Source: an uncultured Alphaproteobacteria bacterium
GTDB taxonomy: Bacteria > Pseudomonadota > Alphaproteobacteria > RF32 > CAG-239
Reading direction: 5' to 3'
Assembly: GCA_934277545.1 (NCBI GenBank)
Contig: CAKQUG010000004.1
Location: 62,001-126,000, forward strand
DNA: 64,000 bases
Shown piece after piece: positions 57,013 through 64,000 of the stretch; position 1 is the stretch's first letter, and the number at the start of each line of letters is the position of its first letter. The notes under the pieces are model-generated. The model had not been told where the DNA came from, did no database searches, and saw only the letters and a list, made by a program, of their open reading frames with translations. A program made the translations under genes and the position numbers.

Positions 57013-58323
57013 TTATATTTTCAGCAAAATTGGATTATGTACAGGCGGTTGTTTGTCGCGAATTTCAATGGCCTTGAGCAAATCAGACTGCGCTTGGGCA
57101 AACTCGCTTTCCTCGTCATAATGCACAATAGCAAGCGGAGTGCGGCCTGCTTCAACCTTGCAGCCGATTTGTGCAAATTCGGTGTAACCTGTGGCTAAAT
57201 TCAGCTTTTGCCCCGGAACGGTGCGTCCGCCATGCAATTTTATGATACTGACGCCGATAGCGCGGGTGTCCATGGCGCAAACATAGCCGTCGATAGCCGC
57301 ATATATAGGTTTTTGATATTTTGCTTTCGGCAGCATATTTTCATATTTTTCAACAAAAGATGCAGAGCCGCCAAAGGCCGACACCATTTGTCCGAATTTT
57401 TCCAACGCGGCGCCGGAAGAGTGGACTTTTTCCAGTAAATCCAAGGCTTCGTTCAAAGTTTGACAACGTCCGCATTGCAGTAATAATTCGGCGCCCAGTT
57501 CTTTGGTTACGGCGTCTAAGCGTTTGTTGATATTCTGCTTTTTCAAATAGTCTACAGCCTCTTTGATTTCCACCGCATTGCCTGCCGACCAGCCTAGAAC
57601 CTGGTTCATATCGGTTAAAACGGCTCTGGTTTTTGTTCCGGCCTGATTTGCCACATCAACAATAGACTGCGCCAACGCTTTGGCGTCTTCAAAGTTGCCC
57701 ATAAACGCACCGTTGCCGCATTTCAAATCCATAACCAAATATTGCAGTCCGGCGGCGAGTTTTTTGGAAAGAATGGAGGCGGTAATCAGCGGAATGGACT
57801 CTACCGTGCTGCAAACGTCGCGGATGGCGTAAATTTTTTTGTCGGCCGGAGCAAGGTTTGAGGTTTGTCCGATAATGGCACAGCCGACTTTTTTTACGGT
57901 TTTCTTGAACAAATCGACAGAGGCTTGAGTGTTGTAACCGGCAATGGCTTCAAGTTTATCGATAGTTCCGCCGGTGTGTCCCAATCCGCGGCCGGCAATC
58001 ATCGGCACATAAACATCGCACGCCGCCAAAAGCGGAGCCAGCATAAGGCTGACTTTGTCGCCGACGCCGCCGCTGGAATGTTTGTCGACAATCGGTTTGT
58101 CAAAGCCATTCCAGCCTAAAACATCGCCGGAATCGCGCATAGCCAAAGTTAAAGCGGCGGTTTCAGCGGCGTTAAAACCGTTTAAAAACACAGCCATGGT
58201 CAATGCCGCAACCTGAATATCCGCAACTTCGCCGGTTGCCATACCTTTAATAAAACTGCTGATTTCTTCGCTGCTTAAAGTTTCGTGATTGCGTTTGCGG
58301 CGTATAATTTCCTGAGGTATCAT
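57013..58323 (-). CDS. deoA: Thymidine phosphorylase
   Basis: DeoA splits thymidine or deoxyuridine to base and deoxyribose-1-phosphate. The 436-aa protein has the family signature VDKHSSGGVGDKVSLMLAPL, plus AGRGLGHTGGTIDKLEAI, MDLKCGNGAFM and the C-terminal alpha/beta part GGRTVPGQKLNLATGYTEFA. AAGGAG precedes ATG 58323. It is the last gene of cdd-punA-deoA. Confidence 0.95.
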   Translation of the reverse strand: MIPQEIIRRKRNHETLSSEEISSFIKGMATGEVADIQVAALTMAVFLNGFNAAETAALTLAMRDSGDVLGWNGFDKPIVDKHSSGGVGDKVSLMLAPLLAACDVYVPMIAGRGLGHTGGTIDKLEAIAGYNTQASVDLFKKTVKKVGCAIIGQTSNLAPADKKIYAIRDVCSTVESIPLITASILSKKLAAGLQYLVMDLKCGNGAFMGNFEDAKALAQSIVDVANQAGTKTRAVLTDMNQVLGWSAGNAVEIKEAVDYLKKQNINKRLDAVTKELGAELLLQCGRCQTLNEALDLLEKVHSSGAALEKFGQMVSAFGGSASFVEKYENMLPKAKYQKPIYAAIDGYVCAMDTRAIGVSIIKLHGGRTVPGQKLNLATGYTEFAQIGCKVEAGRTPLAIVHYDEESEFAQAQSDLLKAIEIRDKQPPVHNPILLKI

Positions 58324-58333
58324 AGCAAGCTCC

Positions 58334-59131
58334 TTAATATTGCGCTAAATAGTTTTTAATGAGTGTTTCCAGTTTTTTAGAAGATTTTTCGACTTGAGCC
58401 AGCACATCTTGGTGGTTTTGCACCTCGGCTGTTAAACCGGTTCCCAAGTTGGAAATAACCGAAAAAGCCAAAACTTTTATGTTTTTGTGCACGGCGGAAA
58501 TAACTTCCGGCACGGTGGACATACCGACGGCGTCGGCGCCGAACAGACGAAACAGTTTAACTTCGCTCGGGGTTTCATAATTAGGCCCCATTGCAAATAA
58601 ATAGACGCCTTCCAACAGCGGAATATCCAAAGTTTCAGCCATTTCTTTCACAATGCCGCGGGTTTCTGCATCATAAGCGTTGCTCATGTCAGGAAAATAT
58701 GGTTCGTCGTGCGGACCAATCAGAGGATTGCGGGCGCTGAAATTGATGTGGTCTTTGATAAGCATAAGGCTGCCTGCCGGCATATTTATGTCAAGCGAGC
58801 CGGCGGCGTTGGTGATAATCAGCTGCTTTACTCCCAAAGCCGCGAGCAGGCCGATGACTTCGGCAATCAACTGCGGGGCTATTCCTTCATAAAGATGAAA
58901 ACGTCCTTCCATGCAAATTACATTGTGCGCGCCGATTTTTCCGGCGGCAAAGCGGCCTTTGTGCCCGGCAACAGTAGTTTGCGGAAAGTCAGGAATATCG
59001 GAGTAGTTTATATAAACAGGATTTTCGACTGCTTGGCTCACGCCGTCCAAACCTGAACCCAAAATCAGCGCTGTGTCAGGTGCAAATCCGTTTAAGTGTT
59101 GTTTAATATAATTAAGTGAATTATTCAGCAT
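58334..59131 (-). CDS. punA: Purine nucleoside phosphorylase
   Basis: The 265-aa trimeric-type PNP splits purine nucleosides with phosphate. Motifs: ALILGSGLDGVSQAV, VAGHKGRFAAGK, ICMEGRFHLYEG, ITNAAGSLDINMPAGSLML, DHINFSARNPLIGP, and the signature MGPNYETPSEVKLFRLFGAD with AVGMSTVPEVI. It starts inside the end of cdd (11-base overlap) and ends 10 bases before deoA. Confidence 0.95.
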   Translation of the reverse strand: MLNNSLNYIKQHLNGFAPDTALILGSGLDGVSQAVENPVYINYSDIPDFPQTTVAGHKGRFAAGKIGAHNVICMEGRFHLYEGIAPQLIAEVIGLLAALGVKQLIITNAAGSLDINMPAGSLMLIKDHINFSARNPLIGPHDEPYFPDMSNAYDAETRGIVKEMAETLDIPLLEGVYLFAMGPNYETPSEVKLFRLFGADAVGMSTVPEVISAVHKNIKVLAFSVISNLGTGLTAEVQNHQDVLAQVEKSSKKLETLIKNYLAQY

Positions 59132-59525
59132 TTTTCATATCTCCGGCTTTAAAAAAATTTGGTAAAAGTTCATATAATCTGAATGTTGTAATTTTACCGC
59201 TTAAATCAGCGCTTAAAACCAATGTGTTTTCATCACCGAATTCTAAAATTTTTTGCAGGCAGTTGCCGCAAGGCAAAATTTGCGCCGTGTCCGCAATCAC
59301 TAAAATCCGGCTTATCGAGGTTTCGCCGTCGGCAACCATTGCCGATATTGCTCCTGCTTCGGCGCAGGTTCCGCACGGATAAGACGCGTTTTCTACATTA
59401 CAGCCCCCGAATAATTTGCCGTTTTTGCTTAAAATTGCCGCGCCCACCTTAAAATGCGAATAAGGAGTATAAGCGTTGAGACGGCAATTTGCCGCCAATT
59501 CAAACAATTTTTTTGTATTTTCCAT
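59121..59525 (-). CDS. cdd: Cytidine deaminase
   Basis: The 134-aa homotetrameric-type enzyme deaminates cytidine and deoxycytidine. It has the zinc motifs NASYPCGTCAEAGAIS (Cys and catalytic Glu) and ILPCGNCLQKI, and N-terminal YTPYSHFKVGAAILSKNGKL. It is the first gene of the nucleoside salvage operon. GGGG lies upstream of ATG 59525. Confidence 0.94.
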   Translation of the reverse strand: MENTKKLFELAANCRLNAYTPYSHFKVGAAILSKNGKLFGGCNVENASYPCGTCAEAGAISAMVADGETSISRILVIADTAQILPCGNCLQKILEFGDENTLVLSADLSGKITTFRLYELLPNFFKAGDMKNAE

Positions 59526-59552
59526 AGTTTTACCCCGTTAGTGAAAAAAATA

Positions 59553-59580
59553 TTGATTTATTGTAGGGATAAGATACACT
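59553..59580 (+). promoter_or_regulatory. Possible promoter of the AsmA-like gene
   Basis: TTGATT at 59553-59558 and TACACT at 59575-59580, 16 bases apart. Confidence 0.4.
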
Positions 59581-59619
59581 AAAAGTCAAGTTTATCTTTT
59601 ATCCGGTGGGAGAAAAACG

Positions 59620-62600
59620 GTGGTTAAGAAAATAATTTTGATATTTTTAGGAATTGTGATAGTTGCTGTCGGCGGCTTGTTTGCTTATATTTCCATGGTG
59701 GATTGGAATACTCATCGTCAGGATATTGCCGATAAAATTTCGGAAATAACCGGCAAAAAAATCGAGTTTTCCGGTCCTATCAGCGTGGAACTTTTGCCGC
59801 AGCCGACGTTAAGTGCTAAAAATGTCAAAATCATCAATCCTAACCGAAACGCCGAAGTTTTGGCAACCATAGATAGTCTGAATACCGTTGTGTCTCTGCA
59901 GTCGCTGCTGAAGGGTACGCCTGATATACGATCCTTGTCTCTGGTGGGCGCCGAAGTTTGGGTAAACATAAATGAAAACGGCGAGCTGAATTGGCAGAAT
60001 TATAATAAATCTTCATTCAGCGATTCTGACCGAAATACCAGATTACAAAGTTTAAACATTCAAAACGCCTTGGTGCACTTTGAAAACGCTGCAGAAAAAA
60101 TGCAGTTTGATTTGTCGCAGTTTAACGCTGATATACAGGCCGAAACCTTGGCTGGGCCATATCGTTTGGATGGTAATTTTATGAAAAATCAAGACCATTT
60201 CGGCGTAGCGCTTAACTTGGGCAGTTTTTCCGGCTTGAACGATGTTACTGTTAATTTTGCCATTACTCATCCAAAATCGGAAAGCTATTTGCGTTTTGAC
60301 GGCACATATATGCCAAACGAACAGGCGTATAAAGGCGATTTCAGCGGCAACTCCAAACAAACCGCCGATTTTGCCAATATTTTGACCGATATGAAAATTT
60401 TGGATGAAATATATAATGTGCCGCTGCAATTTTCGGTTGGTATAGAAACAGACAGCGAGCAAATAAAACTTTCGAGCTTTATTATTAAATACGGCAATTT
60501 CATGGAAGGCGCCGGCAGCATGCTTATTCCGCTGCGCGCCGAGCAAGGGCAAAACCGCAATGTGGATTTGAAATATCAGCTGGTTAATTTGGATTTGCGT
60601 CCGCTATTGTCAATTTTTAAAGCGGAATATAAAAATTTTGTTGAGAAGGGCAGTGTTTATAAGCCGGACTTTAATATAAACATAAATGCCGACATCAGTT
60701 CAGAACGCGTGGTGCTGAATGATGAACAATCCGGCGCGCTGGAAAGCGTCAGCCTGAAAGGCGCCTGGAAAGACAATATGCTGTCTTTGGATGAATTTTA
60801 TGCCGCCTGCGCCGGTAATACCGTGCTGACGATGGAAGGTAGTTTGGTCGAAGAAAATCAGTCTCCGCAGTATTTTTTGAAAGTTTCGGCAGACAGCAAA
60901 GACTTTTTGGCGTTTTTGAACGGTTTGGGTTTCAAACTGCAATCCTATACGCAGGCAACTTATCGCAACGCTAATGTTGCATTCAGCCTGAGCGGTAACA
61001 ATAATGCGGTTTCGGCTAATGACATTAAATTCAGCATGGATAAAATGAACATAACCGGCGTGGCTGGCGGAACCTTTAAAGATGACGGCAATATTTATGA
61101 AATACAGCTGGCGGCGGATACGCTGAATTTGGATAATTATTTGCCTAATGATAAAAAATCGCAGGATTTTATGAGTATGCTCAAAAGCGATATTCAGAAT
61201 TTGAGTTTTTTGAAATGGATAACTTTGCATGCTAATTTGCAGGCGGAAAATCTGATTTTTAGAAATGCTGCCATGACAGAGGCTTCACTGCAAATTGAAA
61301 CAGAGGAGGAGAGCGGTAAATTGCATGTAGTTGAAGCGTCGGCGGAAAACATGTATAACACCGATTTCAAATTAAGCGCAGATGTTGAAAATTTAGGCAG
61401 TTTGGATATAAGTTTTGCTAATTTAAAATTTGACGTGCAGTCAAAAAATTTTGAAAACATAAAGAATAAACTCAAATTGCCGTTGCCGGATTGGAAAATT
61501 TTTGCCTCAGGTAATTTTAACGCCGCCGGCGAATATAACGGTAATCTGCACGAAGGAAATTTTCAGATAAAAGGCGCGGTCGGCGATGTTAAAGTTGAAT
61601 ATAACGGCGAAATAAAACAAGATGAAAACTTTGGCTTTTCCGGCGATATTGATATAAAAACCACCAATTTCAGCGAATTTGTAAACAATATCGGCGGCAC
61701 GCTTAAATCGGAAAATTCACTTCGCGGCGCCTTGAACTGTAAAAGCAAAGTTGCCGGCACCAGTGCAGAATGGAATTTTGATGAAACAAACTGTTTGTTG
61801 GGAATTGCCAATTATCAGGGCAGCGGTCAGGTTCAAACCAATAAAAACAGCTATAAAATTAAAGCTATGGTTAAAACCGACGATTTGAATTTGGAAAATA
61901 TAACTGATGTGCAATATGCCATGAACGCTCCGGCGATTAACCGTCAGCAGGAAAACAGCTTTTTTGCCCGCCCGGAAGTTAATGCCGATACTTTTGTTTT
62001 TGACATTTACCGCAACTTGGATTTGGATATAGATTTGACTGCAGATAAAGTCGGGTATCGCGGTAAAACGTTCAATCAGCTGCATACCAACATTTTGAAT
62101 TCCGAAAACATTATGCAGCTAAAGAATTTAACAGCGGTGTTTAATGACTTGAATTTCAGCGGCGATATACAGATAAACTATGTGCAGACGCCGACAGTTA
62201 AAGGCAATATGAAAATCGGAAATATCGTTTTGAACGGTGCCGGCGGCAATGTCTATGGTTTTAACAGCGGTGTTTTGAACTTGGAAGGCAGTTTTGAAAT
62301 GCCGGCGGCGTCGGTCAGCGATTTTGTTAATAATTATACCGGCAGCTTGCGCTTTAGCGGAACGGATGTAGCGGTCAAAGGTCTGGATATTGCTAAAATA
62401 GAAGAAGATTTGTCGGGACGCGAATATTCTAAAGGCTTGTTCCAGCAAATCCGCGACAGTTTGCAATCCGGTGAAACCGCTTTTTCAGAATTTTCAGGTG
62501 AAATAAAAGCAGACAGCGGAAATTTGCTTTATAACAATTTTGTTCTTAAAGCGGACGGCGCAGATATTGCCGTCGACGGTACTTTGAACGTTTCGGAATG

Positions 62601-63882
62601 GAAAATGAACAATACCTTTACGGTAAATTTAATTGCTTTACCTGATATTCCGCAGTTTTCTTTCAGTTTGTCGGGGTTGGTAAACAAACCGGCGCTGGAT
62701 ATAAACATTGAGGAAGTGGCTCGTAAATATGACGCGCACTGGGAACAAATTGAGGCAGAGGAAAAAGAGCGTAAAGCCGAAGAGATACGTCAGCTTAATC
62801 AAAAAATGAGCGAGGCGCAGGAAAAAGTTAAGCAAGTTTCGGAAATTGCCAACTCGTTTGTTCCACAGCTGGAGGAATATCAAAAAAACAGCCGAGATGA
62901 AACTTATGTGGCCTGGTATGAGGAAAGACTGGCTGAAATTTCACAAATCAACCAAACATTGGATGGAATGAAAGCACAGGAACATCTGCCGGACTTTACG
63001 GAAGCCGATGTGCAGGAAATCAATGATTATTGCAGGCAAACCGGTTCGCGCCTGGATAATTTGCCGGCAGAAATACAGGAACATTATCAGAATGATGTGC
63101 TGGGCAGATTCGGAAAAATTACCCCGAGTTTGGCGGAAAATAACCAAAAATATGAAGAGTTGAATGTTCAATATCAGCAGTTGCTTAAAGATAAGTTTGA
63201 AGAGCTTTCAAAAATTGAAGCCGCGGCTGTAATGTCGCAAAATCAGAAACTTAAAGGCTATCAAACAGAATTTAGCGGTTTAAATGAAGAATTGCGTAAA
63301 AAATATGAAGAAACCGCGCGGCAAATTCAAGAAACGGAAAATCTGCAGAATGATATTCCGCAGCTGGAGCAAAAAACTGCTGATTTATATAAGCAGCTGG
63401 ATGAATATTCAAACAGCGTTCAAAAAGCCGAAGATGTTTTTGCAAAAACACAAACGCTTTTAAATGAAATATCGGCGGAGCAGCAAAAAATATACGCAGA
63501 GAAAATAGCCAAGAAAAAAGAAGAAGAAAAAAAGAAAAAAGCCGAGGAGGGTAATTTAGAATACGGCGGCGAAACTGAAACGGTCGAAACCGAAGATGAT
63601 GCAAATGCGGCGTCGGATAACAGTTTGCCGGTAATAAATGTAAAGAACAATCATATTGACGACGACGCGCCGCAAATGGTGATAAAAGTGGAGCCGGGGC
63701 AGGTAAATAAGCCGACTTTGCGTAAAATTACCACCGAAAACGCCGAGGCAAAAGTAACGGTCAGCGGCACTATCAAAAAGTCGTATGAAGAAAAATCGGC
63801 AGAAACGCCTAAAACCGGAGGCTTGTTGAAAGAAGTTGAAGGCGCGGTGCAAAAACCGACCGGAAGAATAATTGTGAAATAA
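59620..63882 (+). CDS. Very large AsmA-like protein with coiled-coil tail
   Basis: The 1420-aa protein has an N-terminal membrane helix (IILIFLGIVIVAVGGLFAYI) and then the AsmA N-terminal domain (ISEITGKKIEFSGPISVELL, PQPTLSAKNVKIINPNRNAE). A long beta-rich repeat part follows, with the AsmA C-terminal domain at about 870-1035. From about 1040 to 1300 a charged coiled coil is added (EQIEAEEKERKAEEIRQLNQ), followed by an acidic and Lys-rich tail. AsmA-type proteins bridge the inner and outer membrane and are implicated in phospholipid transport. The start is GTG 59620, backed by GGTGGGAGAAA. Family is clear, exact role is not. Confidence 0.88.
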   Translation: MVKKIILIFLGIVIVAVGGLFAYISMVDWNTHRQDIADKISEITGKKIEFSGPISVELLPQPTLSAKNVKIINPNRNAEVLATIDSLNTVVSLQSLLKGTPDIRSLSLVGAEVWVNINENGELNWQNYNKSSFSDSDRNTRLQSLNIQNALVHFENAAEKMQFDLSQFNADIQAETLAGPYRLDGNFMKNQDHFGVALNLGSFSGLNDVTVNFAITHPKSESYLRFDGTYMPNEQAYKGDFSGNSKQTADFANILTDMKILDEIYNVPLQFSVGIETDSEQIKLSSFIIKYGNFMEGAGSMLIPLRAEQGQNRNVDLKYQLVNLDLRPLLSIFKAEYKNFVEKGSVYKPDFNININADISSERVVLNDEQSGALESVSLKGAWKDNMLSLDEFYAACAGNTVLTMEGSLVEENQSPQYFLKVSADSKDFLAFLNGLGFKLQSYTQATYRNANVAFSLSGNNNAVSANDIKFSMDKMNITGVAGGTFKDDGNIYEIQLAADTLNLDNYLPNDKKSQDFMSMLKSDIQNLSFLKWITLHANLQAENLIFRNAAMTEASLQIETEEESGKLHVVEASAENMYNTDFKLSADVENLGSLDISFANLKFDVQSKNFENIKNKLKLPLPDWKIFASGNFNAAGEYNGNLHEGNFQIKGAVGDVKVEYNGEIKQDENFGFSGDIDIKTTNFSEFVNNIGGTLKSENSLRGALNCKSKVAGTSAEWNFDETNCLLGIANYQGSGQVQTNKNSYKIKAMVKTDDLNLENITDVQYAMNAPAINRQQENSFFARPEVNADTFVFDIYRNLDLDIDLTADKVGYRGKTFNQLHTNILNSENIMQLKNLTAVFNDLNFSGDIQINYVQTPTVKGNMKIGNIVLNGAGGNVYGFNSGVLNLEGSFEMPAASVSDFVNNYTGSLRFSGTDVAVKGLDIAKIEEDLSGREYSKGLFQQIRDSLQSGETAFSEFSGEIKADSGNLLYNNFVLKADGADIAVDGTLNVSEWKMNNTFTVNLIALPDIPQFSFSLSGLVNKPALDINIEEVARKYDAHWEQIEAEEKERKAEEIRQLNQKMSEAQEKVKQVSEIANSFVPQLEEYQKNSRDETYVAWYEERLAEISQINQTLDGMKAQEHLPDFTEADVQEINDYCRQTGSRLDNLPAEIQEHYQNDVLGRFGKITPSLAENNQKYEELNVQYQQLLKDKFEELSKIEAAAVMSQNQKLKGYQTEFSGLNEELRKKYEETARQIQETENLQNDIPQLEQKTADLYKQLDEYSNSVQKAEDVFAKTQTLLNEISAEQQKIYAEKIAKKKEEEKKKKAEEGNLEYGGETETVETEDDANAASDNSLPVINVKNNHIDDDAPQMVIKVEPGQVNKPTLRKITTENAEAKVTVSGTIKKSYEEKSAETPKTGGLLKEVEGAVQKPTGRIIVK

Positions 63883-63908
63883 ATTTTAACAATACTTGTT
63901 AAATATTT

Positions 63909-63937
63909 TTATCATGTTAAATTAAGTGTACTATAAT
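63909..63937 (+). promoter_or_regulatory. Promoter before the galU-like gene
   Basis: TTATCA at 63909-63914 and TATAAT at 63932-63937, 17 bases apart. Confidence 0.5.
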
Positions 63938-63954
63938 AATTATGGAGATGTAAA

Positions 63955-64000
63955 ATGACCAGAAAACCTGAAGTTTGCGTACTGCCGGTGGCAGGACTTT
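63955..64000 (+). CDS. galU: Start of a GalU-like nucleotidyltransferase, cut by the window end
   Basis: Only 15 codons are present: MTRKPEVCVLPVAGL. The pattern PVAGL near the start matches the nucleotide-binding N-terminus of UTP-glucose-1-phosphate uridylyltransferase (usual PVAGLGTR). GGAGATG lies upstream of the ATG. The call rests on this short stretch. Confidence 0.5.
   Translation, partial: MTRKPEVCVLPVAGL

Noticed and set aside
1..64000. tRNA, rRNA, CRISPR arrays, insertion-sequence transposases, prophage structural genes
   Set aside because: I looked for T-arm consensus, direct repeat-spacer arrays and transposase motifs on both strands and saw none; short or degenerate cases could be missed by eye.

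Overview
The window looks like chromosomal DNA of a low-GC (about 42 percent by eye), Gram-negative alphaproteobacterium, probably one of the uncultured host-associated (gut-type) lineages. The grounds are the order rimP-nusA-ylxR/L7Ae fusion-infB-rbfA, the block ffh-rpsP-rimM-trmD-rplS, hfq-hflX, a long RpoD, outer-membrane genes (kdsA, pagP, OmpA-type lipoprotein, AsmA), and a pilin N-terminus (GRSMIEMLGVLAIIG) that I remember from such genomes. The lineage is inference, not a search result.

Layout. 1-7 kb: an incomplete gene, pgpA, a DUF378 gene, then the transcription/translation operon rimP-nusA-ylxR-infB-rbfA. 7-9.85 kb: an accessory island made of two diverged copies of a roughly 680-bp module (3' end of an RNA polymerase alpha-CTD-like ORF, terminator, promoter, small lipoprotein, terminator) flanking a 361-codon orphan and a 32-codon ORF. 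9.85-13.6 kb: ffh-rpsP-rimM-trmD-rplS. 13.6-17.6 kb, minus strand: a type IV pilin-like gene whose start is cut off by a (CT)8 tract, a sirtuin, a Firmicutes-type MurG and RmuC. 17.7-27.7 kb, mostly plus strand: hfq-hflX-lipoprotein, a convergent DUF192 lipoprotein, an OmpA-type lipoprotein, recJ-DUF502-pagP-kdsA-recO-parC. 27.8-39 kb: mixed and accessory: orphan genes, DUF1847, rpoD, small lipoproteins, HU, a decayed pilin copy, dtd and an SpmA/SpmB-type membrane protein. 39-51 kb: HAD hydrolase, single-chain glycyl-tRNA synthetase, nagA-nagB, recG and mfd (divergent), tadA, rluB-rsmD. 51-57 kb: a 771-aa unknown protein, a GNAT enzyme behind a short upstream ORF, an orphan divergent from a tandem M15 peptidase, and a hexapeptide acyltransferase. 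57-64 kb: the nucleoside salvage operon cdd-punA-deoA, a giant AsmA-like protein, and the start of a galU-like gene.

How the genes fit together. Most of the window is housekeeping: ribosome maturation and translation factors, DNA repair and recombination (recJ, recO, recG, mfd, rmuC), protein targeting, and envelope synthesis or modification (kdsA, pagP, murG, asmA-like). nagAB and cdd-punA-deoA point to scavenging of amino sugars and nucleosides. Nine accessory genes stand apart: each starts behind an A/T-rich leader with no Shine-Dalgarno sequence, and eight have their own -35/-10 promoter. Most encode soluble proteins of unknown function.

Most interesting signals: (1) a pilin gene whose only Shine-Dalgarno-backed start codon is out of frame because of a dinucleotide repeat, with the same promoter/5' module present three times in the window; (2) the shared leader class of the accessory genes; (3) several unannotated short ORFs with good ribosome binding sites and, for some, strong promoters. 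There are no tRNA, rRNA, CRISPR or insertion-sequence transposase genes that I can see.
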